Source: Pithys albifrons albifrons
Lineage: Eukaryota > Chordata > Aves > Passeriformes > Thamnophilidae
Reading direction: 5' to 3'
DNA: 64,000 nt
NCBI RefSeq assembly: GCF_047495875.1
Contig: NC_092479.1
Coordinates: 9,508,806 to 9,572,805 of the forward strand
Below are positions 10,857-23,864 of the stretch, one piece after another (positions within the stretch are counted from its first letter, which is position 1; every line of letters begins with the position of its first letter). A program made the position numbers and the translations under genes. The notes under the pieces were generated by a model. It was not told the DNA's origin and ran no database searches. It saw nothing but the letters and a program-made list of their open reading frames with translations.

Positions 10857-12650
10857 CCCCCTGTGCTGGGCGGGTGCTGATGTACATACCCCCCACCTGT
10901 GGACTCGTTACCTGTTGTCTTGAGAGCGATGCAGCTGTGTCGTAACTTGAGTTTTTCCCCTTTTTTTTCCATGTTTTTTTTTTCCATCCTGGTAACTCCT
11001 TTGTTGTCGTTTCAGTTTGTCGGTTTGGGTTTTTTGGGGTTTTTGTCTTGATTATGGAGGGGTTTTTTTCCTCTTCTTTTTTTGACAAAACTTGAAACTT
11101 GAAGGACTGCTGTGTCTCTGTAAATACCAGAAATATTGTGCACTTTGTGCTTGTGACGTCTCTTGTCTGAAACCCACTATTTTCCGGAGTCCAGCCCGTG
11201 GAATGTTCTCACCTGGGGATGAAGGACCTGCCCAGCTGAGGGAAAACACGCAAAAACAACAACAACAACAACAAAATCTTCATCGCTGTGATGTCTGGCT
11301 GACGACCCGGGCTGGTTGTAATGCCTGCCGGTCTGGAAATAAGTGTTTTAACGTTCCTTTTTAGTTGTTTTAATTTATTTGCACAAACCCAGAGGAGCTA
11401 TTCTAACTAAATTATTGCAAAAGTTTTGGGATTTTATATTTTTCCATGTCAGTTGGGATGGGGCAGGAGGAGGAAGGGGGTATTTGTACTGTATTGTCCT
11501 GGGAATCTGCTGTTGGGGAGGGCGGGCTGGGGGATGGTGGAGCCGTGGATCCCCCATCCTGGGCTCCCTCAGTGCCCCAGGAGCACTTAATGCCTTGGAA
11601 AACGCAAACCTAAATATGTGCTGGGAAATCAGACAGGGGGAAGCTGGTGGGAGCTTTACCCACTGGTTTTCCCTACTTTTGAGGGGCTCACCCTTTGCTT
11701 CAAGTAAAATTTAGGGGGCTCTGGTGTGAGCTGGGAACAGGGGAAAGAGGATAGATATCCTGAGATATCCCACATCCCAAGATGTTTCCCAGACAGGGCT
11801 GGCCACCCCGCTCCCATTTGGGGTGTGACCGCTGTCAAGGAGGAGGGCTGGGGAAATTGGTACGAATTCCTGCCAGGGAGGTTTTTCTGGCTCTGGGGTG
11901 ATTTTGAAGCACAGGTGGAGCTTGTGCTTCCAAAACTCCCTTGGAAATACCCCAAACACCCCCCCGGCACGGCGGCCCCTTCCCCTCTCCACTAACACAC
12001 GCCATGCTCTGCTTATGCCAAGATAAGTACCTTATGCTTTAATGCTTATGACATAATTTTAGTCTCTTAAAAATGTATTAAGATTTATTTAATGAACTAT
12101 AATAGTGTATTATTTTTCTTAATTGTGATGCGCGCACCCTGGTTGAAAAAAAAAGGGATATTTTGTCTTAAATTACTGATGCCCTTGTGCTGTGTATTCC
12201 TGCTCATGGGATGATGCAGAGAGGCCATGAGAGGAGGGTGACAGAGGGACCAGACCCCCAGGCTCTCCTGGAGTGGCAGGACAGGCTTTGCTCCATGGCA
12301 TTTTTTCTCTGAAGAGAAGCATTTTTATATATTTTGTTGTTTTGGGGGCTTTTTTGTTTGTTGTTTTTTTTTTTCATTCTCCTTGCGTTTTTACAATTTA
12401 AACTCTAAACCAGAACAGATGAGCAATCTCCTTGTTACTGAATAGTTTCCTTTGCATTTCAGCTTTTTTGTAAATTCTAAAAATTACTAAGAAGACGATT
12501 TATTTAAGAGAACTTCACTAAATAGCATATGAATTATGGGTAACATTAGATTTAACTTTGCCCCCTGTGAGGGGAAGAATCCGTGAAGGCATGGATGCAA
12601 ATATAAAATTATAAAAGATCTAAATAAAGCTTATTTTAAAGTACAGATGA
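10857..12650 (+). other. KAZN: KAZN 3'UTR
   Basis: The stop codon is followed by about 1.8 kb without another gene and then a canonical AATAAA at 12,623-12,628. The stretch holds T-rich runs (10,955-11,080), a CAA microsatellite (11,254-11,276) and a strongly AT-rich tail at about 12,000-12,650 with several ATTTA words. The exact cleavage site (about 12,645-12,655) is inferred. Confidence 0.75.
12623..12628 (+). terminator. KAZN: KAZN poly(A) signal AATAAA
   Basis: This canonical hexamer in TCTAAATAAAGC is the last strong signal before the sequence changes to ordinary intergenic composition. Confidence 0.7.
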
Positions 12651-13029
12651 ACTCTGCGTGGTTTAATTGCTTGGCAGGTGGAGAGCCTGAGCTGGTGTTG
12701 CCATCGGGGTGCAGGATTCCCACCTGAATTCAGGGCCTCCAAGGGGATGGGGAGATGCAGAAGGCTGGACCAGCTCTTCCCAGGACCAGCTGCCAGGCAG
12801 GTACTTGAATCCAGATGCAGCGATGCTGGTAGGAGGCTGGGATAGTCTGCATCCCTATTAAAAAGGGGGTTTCGAGGGTTTAAGTTAGGTAAAGATTTGG
12901 GAGTGTGGGTGAACAGCCAGATGCCCCCCTCAGATACAGGATAACAAAGAAAAGCAGAAGGGATGGAGAAAAAAGAAAATGTGCTCTAACTTTTATGAAT
13001 GGATAAATCATTGTTACTAATTTACAGAT

Positions 13030-13135
13030 TGATAAATTGTTATAATAATAACTATTATATAACTACACATAACTATAGTTGTAACAATAACTATAAATAA
13101 TAATAATTATTATTGCTGTTATTATTTGAATGACA
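13030..13135. repeat. AT-rich (TAA/ATT) simple repeat
   Basis: Runs of AATAATAAC, ATAACTATA and TAATAATAATTATTATTG make a simple, partly self-complementary AT-rich patch. Confidence 0.7.
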
Positions 13136-15810
13136 TTGATCACTTGCAGGACTGTGCCTAGACTTCCAGAGGAGCCTGACACCATTTTGGAGTTGATGGC
13201 TGTTTGCAGAAACAAAGACAACCTGCAATGATTTTTTTTCTTTTTTGAGCCCATAATGATGGTGCATATAAAAGAGATGTACCTTTTCGTCTGTATTTTT
13301 CAACAGAAAAGCCTTCTGGGTTTAGGAGCAGCTGCAGGGCAGGTAAAAGCCACCATAGTCTGAAATATGGAGAGAGTTGCAGCAAAATAAATTAGGAAAA
13401 ACTCAAGCCAGCTGGCTCTCCAGCAGCTGGAATCCAGTGTTAATGGGAATTAAATGTGGCATTAAAGGGTGACTGCTGAGCACGGCAGACATGAGCTGGA
13501 CACAGACTGAGGTGGGATTTGCTGTGCTTGGAGCAGTTCCCTACAAATATCTGGTGTCAACCGTGTGGGGTGCGATTGCTCATCCATCCCATCTGTGGTT
13601 TTAAAAGCTATGGGTGCCCTTTGGGAGCTTGGAATGTGGCAGAGCTGTGGGTGTCACACCAGTTCCTGGTAAGGCTTCTGCTGCTCACCAGTTCTGTCCC
13701 TGTGCTGTGGGGACCGTGCTGGACACTGGGCAGGGGGACAAGAGTGTCACCTCCTAGCCCAGTGCCACACCCCATGGCAAGCAAAGGGGACCTCATTCCT
13801 TATGTCTGGGAGTGATGTCCTGGCCTGAGGAGGGGTATTGTATTTTCCTGGCAGTGGAGGCTGCAGGAGCCCATCCCTGCTGCATGGCTCCTGCCTCCCT
13901 CAGTCAGCTGCCTCCCTGTTGGTCAGCCTCATGCCTGCTGCATCCTCCTCACATGTCAGCCTCATCCCCACTGCATCCTGGCTTCATCCCCTCAGTCAAC
14001 CTCATCCCTGCCATGTCCCCATTGTGCTGGATGCTGTGCTGCTGCCGCCACGTGAGCAGTCCTGAGTTTCTATGACCCATGTCTGTTTATTTTAGGTGTG
14101 ACTTGCCATATTTATGCACTTTGCATCAAGCACATTGTTGTGCAGGTGCTCACAGTGAGGACTTGAGACTGAGAAAGAAAAATATCCCAGTGCCATGTCA
14201 GGATATGGGGTGTTATGTTGAGGGGATGGCTGGGTTACCCTGCAGAGGGGGCAGCCCAGGACTCCAGTACCCCTTTACTGGTGTGTGAACCAGCCATGCT
14301 GGTCCTGGCACCATCTCTGGGGGATGTTACAACCAAAGCCATGTTTACCTGCCATGCCACAGCTGGGCACTGGTGGGTAACCTGAGACTCAGAGGTTGAG
14401 AGGTCAGAGCAGGAAAGCAGGGGTGAGTCTGAGAGGTTTCCTGCCTTGGCACTGACTCACCTCATGGCTTTAGCAGGTGATCTCACCGTCTCAGGCTGGA
14501 TTTTTGGTGATAAAGAGCTAAACCAGTATACCCTAGATAGCTGAATAAATCATCAGGAGGTTGGTGGGGGTTGAGATGGGGTTGGTCACAGAGTGTGGGT
14601 GATGGTGGCATCTCCCCAAATGCCGGTGTCAAGGGTGGCCACAGAGGATGTTGGTTTATTGCTCGGGATTGCTGAAAATTGGAATGTGCCTGTCATGAAT
14701 TCACCCATTTCCGTGTTTTTCCTGAAGGTATCTTCTACCAGTGCTGCTTCTTAACTACGAAGCCAATGCTGGAATGCCTTTGAGTCCTCACCTGCACAGC
14801 CCAGGGGATGCCCAAGAGCATCGCTTGATGCAGTTATCCTTTGGGAAATCCTGCTCTGCCATTGTCCCTGCAGCTGTCCCCATGTCAGCCCCTGTCCTCG
14901 GCTTCCCACTACCCTGACCTGACACTGCCACAAGCACCTGCAGCAGCACAGACTATGTGACTCTGCTCCATCCAACCACGACACTAGAGCTGTGATCAGG
15001 CCCTGTATCCAGGTAAGAAGGTTTTCTTGGAGTTTTATTGTCACTGGTGAGTGATTTCCCAGCATTTTCCCAGTCTTGGGTACAACCCCTCTCTCACCAT
15101 CTGCTGCTAATTCTGAAAAGCTACATTAAACCTCTTCTCAGCTCTTTGAAATACCCATGTGCACACCACCACTGGAGCTCTTCTCTCCCAGCCCTGTTAT
15201 CCTCAAGCTCTGGATCTCCTATTCCCAAGTCCTGACCAAGCCAGAGTTTCACCGATGTGATGCAGCCACCCCTAGACTGGCACCAGGAGGAAGCAGCAGG
15301 TTACTTATTATTATATTACTATTAAACATAGCAGCTTTATTTATGCTATCTCCCAGGTTGCAGACGTGTGCTTGAAACGCAGACGGTGACCTGGCACGGT
15401 GGTTAAACTGGTTGTACCGGAACCGCTGTCCTCTGCGCCACTTCCTGGCAGCCTCCGGGGACACCGGCTCCTCACCTTGCCAAGAGATGCCAGCTGGTCG
15501 CACCCTCCCACTTGTGAGCCTGTGGAAATGCCTCCCAGGTGGCTGACTTTCCTCCTTTTTCCCATTTGCATGGCAGGTTCCCAGCCTGCAGCCCCAGCAG
15601 GAACTCTCTAAATTGGGGTGTAGAAACTAAGGCATGAGGAAGATAGATACCAGTGCATGTGGGCTGGGTACTGGGATCTGAGGGAGCCTATTAGAGAGCA
15701 GGCTGGGATGGACTTTCATCCTGGGGGCCAAAGCTGAGGCTCTAACAATGTTCCATTATAACATTGTATATACTTTATGTCTGGTGCTAATTAGCTAAGT
15801 CTGTCTCTAA

Positions 15811-16100
15811 TCATAGAATCACAGAACACCTTGGGTTGGAGGGGACCTTAAAGACCATCCAGTTCCACCCCCTGCCACGTGCACGGGCACCTTCCACTGT
15901 ACCAGGTTGCTCAAAGCTCTATCCAGCCTGGCCTTGAACAATTCCAAGGATGGGGCAGCCACAGCTTCTCTGGGCAACCTGTGCCAGGGCCTTACCACCC
16001 TCTTCCTATTTCTTCCTGCCTAATCTAGATCTAGATAGATATCCTTCCTCACCACCCTCTTCTAATTTCTTCCTATCTTATCTAGATCTACCCCTTGTCC
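15811..16100 (-). mobile_element. CR1 LINE 3' fragment, antisense
   Basis: The stretch starts TCATAGAATCACAGAACACC followed by TTGGGTTGGAGGGGACCTTA, the reverse complement of the CR1 3' end, and continues through the CAGCCTGGCCTTGAACAATT segment. The 15,995-16,095 part carries an internal near-duplication of a CACCACCCTCTTC...ATCTAGATC block. Confidence 0.9.
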
Positions 16101-18034
16101 TACCACTCCATGGCTTTGTAATATAATAATATAACATACGTGCAGTCTGGTGGCTCTCCTGACTTGACTCCCAGGGATGGGCTTTTCTGCTTTCAGGACA
16201 AGCCATCTGGCTGTGGGTATCCAGGAGCAGCATGTCACATGAAGCAGCACTTCTGGCTCACTGTTAAAAAGGTTTGGAGGAATCCTGGGCCACGGCTGGG
16301 CTTTCAGTGGTGACTTTAACTTACATACTGAGCAACTTTGAACAGGAAAAAGCAGACAAAACTGCCAGTGAGCAACTTCTACCTCCAAGGCATGGTAATG
16401 TGAGCCCCTGGCAGCTCTACATGTACCAAGGCATCAGATGCCCCTCTGAAAGGCCCTTTTGTTATCTGCTGGGGCTGCAGTTCCCTCCTTGGCATTCCTG
16501 TGCTCTGTATTCTGCATATCTAGCTGGATAAACACCTGGAGAGGTCCCAGACTGCCCTGGACTGGGCAGGGAGTGTGCAAGGGGAGGATTTGAGCTGCCA
16601 TAGATAAATTCTCACACTGGGATGGCTGCTGGATCTGGAAAGGCAAATGAGAGAGATGGATGTGAATGCGTTATCCCACAGAGGAATGTGTGGAAGGGGA
16701 AGGCAGGTGCCTTAGCAGCTACCCAAGTGGTCTGAGCAAGCTCCCCTCCCTTGATCCTGCTCCACTGCCAAGCCCATTTCTAGCCAAAATTCAGCTTTCT
16801 GGAGTGGAAACCTGAGAAGCCACATTATGCATATCCCCTCTGTGCTCACGGTCTTCAGGGACTCTCTGCAGGGAGGTGACCTGGCTTGGAGCTCTCCCTG
16901 TGCCGGACCAGTGGCAGTGAGTGTGTGAAGTCCATGTTCCCCCTGCTTTCCTATAAAGAAGATGATTCCCTGCTACAGCTCCCAACTGCCGGAGCTGCTG
17001 GGGATGACAGGTCTATGTCTGACACAGGAAAGTGGGGAAGGAGAGGGAGAAATTTGCTTGGAGTGGTGCGAATTTCCCTGAGTCAATGGCCAAGCTGGAA
17101 AATGCAAAACAATCCATAGGAGGAAGAAAGATAAATATGCAGTTATGCTTAATAATTATTTCTTTTTATAGCACGGCTCTGAGAAATGCCCTTTGATTAG
17201 AGGAGGAAAGTATCACTGCCATGCACCGGGGCAGGTGAGTCAGTGGAAAACACTGTCGGCTCCATGCGGGACTGTGCTGGTAGGGAGGGATGCAGGGAAG
17301 CAGGGGGGATTTTCCAAGTATCCCCAACAGTGGTGACCCCGAGGCAGGGCTGTGGCACACTGAGTCACACCAGGAGATGTGACAAGCTTTGTTGTGTTCA
17401 CGATGGCTTTTGCCTTTGCAAGAACTTGTCGGGCTTAAGGTACAGGAAAAACTGCAGTGGCTGGTCCAGCAGCATACTGATGTGGCTTCTTCACTTGGAT
17501 TGGGGAAAAAACCCACCCTGAGCGTCCTCTGTGACAGAATTAGAGTCCTTGGTGGTGTTTATTGTTATGTCGGTGTGAAAAACGCTTCCCGGTTCTTGGG
17601 ATGGCATCCAGGGAGAGGTGACACTGGATACGGTGTTAGGTGCAACGCGTTTTGCAAAGCTCAGCTCTGGTCCCTGTGGTTCAGCCTGGAAACCATCGGA
17701 CTGTCTGGCTCTGAGGACAAGGCATGTGGCCAGTAGCCATGGTGAGGGCCATCCCTGGAACAGCTCTTCCCAGCAAGCAGGTGGTTGACTGGGAGTGTTC
17801 TTAGAAGGCAGCAGACTGATAAAAAGCACTTTGGAGGCTTCCTGTGAGCACAAGCCTGGCTTCTCAGAGATGTTGGCTTGGCTTTGGTGAATGGAGTGAT
17901 GAGCCCAGGCAGCTTGGGTTCCTCAAAATGCAGAGTTTGGTACGGATTGAGGAAAGGCTCCACACAAACTGGTTGCACAATGCAGATCCCTCACAAACTG
18001 GCTTTTAAACCGCAGATTAAAACCAAAAACTTTA

Positions 18035-18260
18035 GTTAGATGTTGGGAAGAAATCCTTCCATGTGAGGGTGGGCAGGCCCTGGCACAGGGTGCCCAGAGA
18101 AGCTGTGGCTGCCCCATCCCTGGGAGTGTCCAAGGCCACGCTGGACAAGGTTTGAAGCAACCTGGTCCAGTGGAAGGTGTCCCTGCCTACGGCAGTGAGT
18201 GGAATACGATGATCCTTAAGTTTTCCCTTCCAACCCAAACCATTTTGGGGTTCTATTAGA
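18035..18260 (+). mobile_element. CR1 LINE 3' fragment
   Basis: The sense CR1 segment includes the GTGCCCAGAGAAGCTGTGGC word and ends TTCCAACCCAAACCATTTTG. It lies about 120 bp upstream of the CpG island. Confidence 0.9.
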
Positions 18261-18379
18261 GATGGGGACTGTGGTGCTTCAAGCAGGGGCTGCACAGTGC
18301 TCCGAGGGGGTGACCCGATCGGCATCCCCATCTGGGACCCGCACTTGGCTTTGAGGGGTTCTGTGCTGGTTTTGGAGGG

Positions 18380-18760
18380 CTCTCCTCGCAGCTGGCGGTT
18401 CCGCTCCCGCTTTCCCGGAACGCAACCCGGACCCCGGACCCGGAGAGCGGCGGGGCCGGGCCGCGAAGCGCCGCCCCGGGAGGGCCGGGCCAGGGAGGGC
18501 GGAGCGCGCGCCGCTCGGACCCACCGCGGCTGCCGCCGGCGCCGGGGCAGGTACGTGGGGCCGGGGGAGCCGGGAACGGACGGGACCTCCCTGGGCCGAG
18601 CAGGGGCGGGATCGCCGGGCTGGGACCCACCGGAGCGCTGGGAGTCGGGAGCCGAGCGGGCTGGGCTCGGTCCCACCGAGAACGGGGACCGGGGACCGGG
18701 GACTGGGAGGGCGTCGGAGTCGCGGCCGGCTCGATCTGGGCTGGGATCACCTTCAGAGTG
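18380..18760 (+). promoter_or_regulatory. TMEM51: CpG island, probable TMEM51 promoter
   Basis: About 380 bp of dense CpG and very high GC stand alone in CpG-poor surroundings. It includes GC-box-like GGGCGGAGC and GCGCGC words. A strong donor (GGGGCAG|GTACGTGG) lies inside it at 18,550/18,551. The next gene downstream in the same orientation is TMEM51, so promoter assignment is inference from position. No TATA box was seen. Confidence 0.7.
18440..18550 (+). other. TMEM51: Putative TMEM51 5'UTR exon
   Basis: The exon would end at the CAG|GTACGT donor at 18,550. Its start is arbitrary within the CpG island. It would splice to the AG acceptor at 26,219-26,220. It is non-coding because the TMEM51 start codon lies in the next exon. 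Confidence 0.5.
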
Positions 18761-21700
18761 TGGGGAACACCAGCAAAGCGGGGGATACACCGCTCAAAGC
18801 TGGAGCAAACACCCCCAGAGCGGGGGGAATCTTCCCCAGAGAGGGAGCTGGGCACTAGAGGGTTGGAGCGTCGGGCTTTGGGGAAAAACCGTGCCTTGGG
18901 GTCACCCTTTGGTGACGCGTGGGCTTCGGGCACCTCCTCAGCCCTTGTGAGTGCCGGGGGTGGCCGTGCTCAGAGCGAGAAGCGGCTGTCGTTTTGGGAA
19001 GGATCGGCAGCAAGGAAGATGCCAGGTGACCCCCATACCAAAACCATCAGGCAGCCAGGTCCCACGGAGGGCAGCCCGGCAGGACTGACACAGATCACGA
19101 GCTCCCGGCTCGGGTAGGTCCGTCCCCGGGAAGGTGCAGGGACCGTGTGTGAGCCAGGAAAGCAAACAAAGCCAAGAAGCAGCAGACTTGCGCAGGGCAG
19201 GTTGGGGCCGGGCAGGCCATGAGCCGAGCGCTGGGCAGTGGGCGTTCAGCTCTTCCTATCATGACGTTCCTACTTAAGCTCAGCCTGGAGCTTTGAGGTG
19301 TTCAGCAGACCCACAGGCGCCTCCCAGGTGGTTGTCTACGGACTTGATTTTTGCAGGTGCCATGATGAGGACGAGCATTGCCAAACCCAGCACAGCTGGG
19401 TTTGTTGGGAAGCATGGATGTGTAAGCAGAAACCATTGGTTCCATGAGTGTGTTGCAGGGAGGGTGGGCTGCCCTCCCCTCTGCATAACATGGAGCTTGA
19501 GTGAGGTGAAGCTGGACCAAGAGGTGTGGTCCTAGCTTTTCAGATTAAAGCTCTCTAGAGCAGACCTTGGCCACTGCCTGATGGGATGCAGCCACAGCAC
19601 ATCGCTCTACAACATATCCAAGCATCCTGCAGCCGTCCAGAGCCCTGGGTTGGTATCTTGGCATGATGGCCAGAAAGGGAAACCTCCCTCCCAGGTGTGA
19701 GCGAGGAATGTGTGGGTGTGGAGCTGGTGAACCCAGCCCTGGACTGAGGTGACTCGGAAATATGGGAGATGCCTTTGATTTTAGCTGTGAAGTTACACAG
19801 GTTGGAAAACCCTTGAGAAGGCAAGTGCCTGGGGAAGGAGGAATGTTTGGCCATTGGTGCCCTGAAGAGAGCTGAGTGTCAGTGTTTGGTGCCATGGCAG
19901 TGCCATGAGGAGATGCCAGGGGGTAAGGCTGGGCAGGGATGTCTGCCTGCACTCCAGCAGGACTCTGAGAGGAGGGATCCCTCCAGCAGCCCAGGTATGT
20001 GTCTGTCTCTCAGTACTGCTCCATGCTTTTCTTGTTCCCAGTGTATTTAGCAGGCAGAAACTGGTGTCAAGGCTCAGCGGAAGCAACCGAATATCCTGTA
20101 TGAGCAGTGCAGGTGGCATGTAGTGACATAATTCCCAGAAAACCTCCATCCCTACCAAAATACCTGTGCCCACACTGTGAAACACTCCTGCTTTATGCCT
20201 AGCTGCTCCATGTCACTTGGCTGTGTGGCATCCCCTGGCATCACTCCTCACTCCCTTCCTGCCTTGTGGGCTCCTTAGCCATCCACAGCAGGTTTTCTTT
20301 GTGGGTCACACTTGTTGGAGAACCTTTTGGAAAAGCATGGGGAGAGATGATGCTGTGTTGGGGTAAAAGGTGTTGTCGAAAATCCAATCTGAGCATGAGG
20401 AGGGCTGTGCTGGTGAGGTCGATGGCAGTGTGATGTGCCAGGATAGTGGTTTTCAGCAAGGGGAGATAAGGCTACAGGGACTGCCATGATGTCACAGGAG
20501 CTACTTAAAGCACTCTAGGAGGGCTGTGAGGAAGCAGGAATGCTGGATTTGGCTTCAGAGGGCATCAAAAAGGCAGACGGATAATGTCTCTGAGTGCTGA
20601 AAGGCTTTGGAGGAAAGTGTGTTGTCTGGATGTTATCTAGCACAGAGATGGGGAGAGGTCTCAGAACAAAAACGGGAGGGAGGCTGTGGAGGAGTGGCAT
20701 TATCTCACAAAAAAACAAAAAAATAAAATCTAAACTCAGAGGTGCACACTGGTGTCCAAAGGAAAGGAGGGAGGAGAAGGTGCTGGGATTTTCCCAGGCG
20801 GGTGTGCTTTCCCAGGCCCAGGCACACAGGGAGTTCAGCTCCCTGGAGAGAGGTGAGCACCTCAAACCCCCATCCCTGGTTTAGCAGGGCCAGGCCTGGA
20901 AGCATTAGGCTGGCACTACCTCCCTAAGCCGAGCTCAGGAAAAGCCACAGGACACTGTTCACACAGTGGCTGGGACACAGCAAGGGCTCATTGACCTGCC
21001 GTGAGCTGGTGCCAGCACAGCCTCAGTGCCCACAGCAGCATTGTGCCCAGAAATAAATGGCAACGTCCTGAAACACAAACATAAAAGGACTCTCTGTCCC
21101 TGTCCATTACCACTTTCCAGCAGGCACCGCTCAGATATAATGCAATTATGGGGAGAAAACAGTCTGCAAGGCAGTTTCTTATATCTCAGTGGCAAAGGTC
21201 AAGGTAATGGCTGCTGCAGAGTCATGATTACAGCTCAGGAGTATGGCTACTGCGTCTTCTGTGATCCCTGCCACTTCAGAAACCCTTGGCAATTCCTGGA
21301 ATTCTGAAGGATGCAGCAGAGGCAGATGCATATGGCTTGGGTTTGGTGTGTTTTGTGTGCCCTATTTGTGTGCACTATTATCCTGCAGCCATAACTGGCT
21401 GTGGAGGTTACAGCCAGCTGGGGGGATTGCAGCATCCTGAGCCCGGGAATGGGCTTTCCTGTGACGCCTTTGTTTTGCAGGAAGTGGCAGAGTCGGGGCC
21501 CCTGGCTCTCTCTGGAGCTCGAGAGCGGGGAGAGCCTTGGGCAGGGTTTGAGGAAAGCACCGCTGGTAAAGAGGGAGTTAAATAGCGATTAAAAGTCTGC
21601 AGGGAATGTCGGGAGCTGTGGATGTGGATGCATTCTTTTGTGCTCTAGGCAGGAAGCGTATGCAAAATGTGGAAAAGCCCTGATGGTCTGCATGGGACTG

Positions 21701-21904
21701 TGTCTCTGGGTTTCTGTTTCCTGGTGGGATGCCCTAAAATGGGCTGGGATTTGTCCAAAAGATCAGACACTGGCTAAATCGGCAGCAATGCTGCTTTTTG
21801 TGGCTCATCTGGATTTCTCAGGGTATACCCCACATTCCCTGGGCTGCATCTGGCCAGAAACATCCTTGTTCCTGGGACAGGTGTAACAGGGGCAAGCAAG
21901 AAGG

Positions 21905-21995
21905 GCCAGAAAAAGAGTGAAATCATGGCAAGGGGTTGGAACGAGGTGCTCGTTAACGTTCATTCGAACCCAAACCATTCTGGTATCCTATGAAA
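21905..21995 (+). mobile_element. CR1 LINE 3'-end fragment
   Basis: A degraded sense CR1 tail: a GCAAGGGGTTGGAACGAGGT word, then CGAACCCAAACCATTCTGGT and ATCCTATGAAA. Confidence 0.75.
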
Positions 21996-22831
21996 ATACC
22001 ACCCACATCTGAGCATTGCTTTTCCAAGCCCATGTGGAGTTTCGTGTTCCTGGTGGGTTGTGCCCCTGTGTAACGAGGGCTCAGCATGAGGTTATGGCCA
22101 GTGCAGGAACCAGCTCCTGGGGATGTGTCGGGGTCAGCAATTAGCAGGGAAGGGGGTTAATGATCAGGTTGTCTGGGTGGAAGCATGAGGATGAAGGTAC
22201 AGCATTCTAATCTTACACAGAAGAGACTCTGGGATTTTTGGATAGCTGGAGAATGGGTTTGTTTAGGAAAAAAAAAAGACAGATTCAGACCATCAGTTTT
22301 GTGCTTTATGGCTAGTGCTGGAGTCGCACCCTGGTTTTGGGAGGCAACTCTGAGGGGATGCATTGCTCCATGGAGGTGTGCTGAGAGCCATGCGATTTGC
22401 TCCAATGACTCCTCGGGAGCAAGGAAGCCCTGAAGCTCATCCCATGGCTGGTGACTGTGTCAGGGTTTGACCTGTTCCCTGAACTACAGACTCATCGCTC
22501 GTGATCCCATGACAAAGGTGGTACTGCTGGAGCGTGAGCAGGAGGGTGATGTCATGGGAAGGGAAAAATCCAAAGGTTGTGGAGTGCAGAGGAGTGTGGG
22601 TGATGCTGTGGGCAGCATGGAGTGTCAGGCTTCCTTGTGAGTCGCCCAGTGGGACTGACATTTCTCTGGGAGCACCAGGATATGGAGCACGATCCCGAGC
22701 TGACCCCATTTGGAGAGGTCTGTCTCCCATGGAAGACAAGGTGCTCCCTGCTGCCGCTCCCACGGGTGCTTGTGCCAAAACCTTGGGGCCCATCCAGCCA
22801 TGGCGGCGTGAGGTGCTGAGAACGGGCTTAT

Positions 22832-22836
22832 CCCAA
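22832..22836. repeat. Target-site duplication CCCAA (left copy)
   Basis: CCCAA directly precedes the LTR terminus TGTGCTGG and is repeated at 23,469-23,473 directly after the other terminus. Confidence 0.85.
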
Positions 22837-23468
22837 TGTGCTGGTTTGAAGGTGAACCAGCAAGGGAAAATGAACTCACCACGAGAGAGATTATAAGTCA
22901 GAGCTAAAATTTAATAATAATATTACAATAACAACACTGATACACAAGGGAAATTGCTTTCAACTCACAAAACCCCAGCAGTATAACCCAGTGTCCTGGG
23001 GCACAAACCCAAGGGGGGTTTGTTTGCCCTTGTGCTGAGACCCCTGTGGCTCCCCCAAGTCCAGAGCAAGAGGAAAAGAAAAAAACCTGTTGGTGCAGGC
23101 GAGGGCTGTGGTCTGGGCGAGAGTGGTGATCTCCTGCTGTCGAGGTCCTGCTGCTGCTCTGGATCCGACGAGAAGGTTCCCGAGGTCTTCTTACCCACCA
23201 CTTATGTACCCTCAGGGAGCACTCAGTCCCTCCCCCTGGGCGGGGACTCACACAATGGGTGATTAACTCTGGGAGCCAGGGGTTGTTGAGCTGTTGATGG
23301 CCCATTAGCAGCTCCGCCCCCCTCAGGCTGGGTGTGAAGTGATAATGGCTCCCTGGGCAGCTGCTGCTAATGGCCCATTGTCCTTGGGGAATGAATAGAG
23401 GGGGTGGAATACACAGGTTTGATCACCCCCACACAGGGTTAGCTGGTCCCTCCAGCTGAACTAGGACA
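22837..23468 (-). mobile_element. Solo LTR of an endogenous retrovirus, 632 bp, minus orientation
   Basis: The element is bounded by TGTGCTGG...CTAGGACA, whose 3-bp termini (TGT/ACA) are inverted repeats as in retroviral LTRs, and by identical 5-bp flanks CCCAA. Read on the minus strand it begins TGTCCTAGTTCAGC. It has a TATA-like TACATAAG (23,202-23,209) with GC-rich sequence upstream, and an ATTAAA poly(A)-type signal (22,910-22,915) in the downstream part. There is no gag, pol or env, so it is a solo LTR left by LTR-LTR recombination. A 5-bp duplication is typical of the ERVL group, but the class is not proven here. Confidence 0.88.
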
Positions 23469-23473
23469 CCCAA
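23469..23473. repeat. Target-site duplication CCCAA (right copy)
   Basis: Exact match to 22,832-22,836, directly abutting the ACA terminus of the solo LTR. Confidence 0.85.
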
Positions 23474-23864
23474 GCCCTCCTATACCCAGTTAACACTTGA
23501 AAATGTCCCAACAGAAGTCTGGAAGCGTCCCTGAGCTCTGGCAGCCTGCAGGAGTTGGGGAGAGGGTTAGGGTTAGGGCAGGAAGCCTGGAGGAGCTGTG
23601 GGTACCCCTCCGGCTTTGAAACGGTGCCTCTGGAATACAATGATTTGAAGATCCTGGTGTAGAATCCAGGGCAGGGCGTGTGGGGGACAGGATGCAGGGG
23701 TCTGTCTGCAGGAAGTATCCCATGCTGTGGCCAGAAGGAAGGGGAAGGGGGCTGAAGCAGTTTGAGACATTCAGACACTGCTTGCCCACCTGTTGGGAGC
23801 AAACTTTTTTAGAAGGGCCTGTTGTGAAAGGATAGAGGGAGATGGTTTTGAAGTAAAACAGGGA

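Larger units (their letters stand above)
12651..18379. other. KAZN-TMEM51 intergenic spacer
   Basis: No coding exon is recognised on either strand, including none resembling the SAM-domain exons of long kazrin. It holds an AT-rich microsatellite-like patch (TAATAA/TTATTA words, 13,030-13,135), another at 15,300-15,340, a minus-strand CR1 (15,811-16,100) and a plus-strand CR1 (18,035-18,260). Confidence 0.65.

Noticed and set aside
18256..18950. Open frames of 217-252 codons on both strands in the CpG island
   Set aside because: High GC removes stops; the translations are Pro/Gly/Arg-rich and unlike any family. A promoter CpG island explains the region better.
23564..23578. GGGTTAGGGTTAGGG as an interstitial telomere
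   Set aside because: Only two and a half copies are present, with no further degenerate repeats around it. Chance is sufficient.
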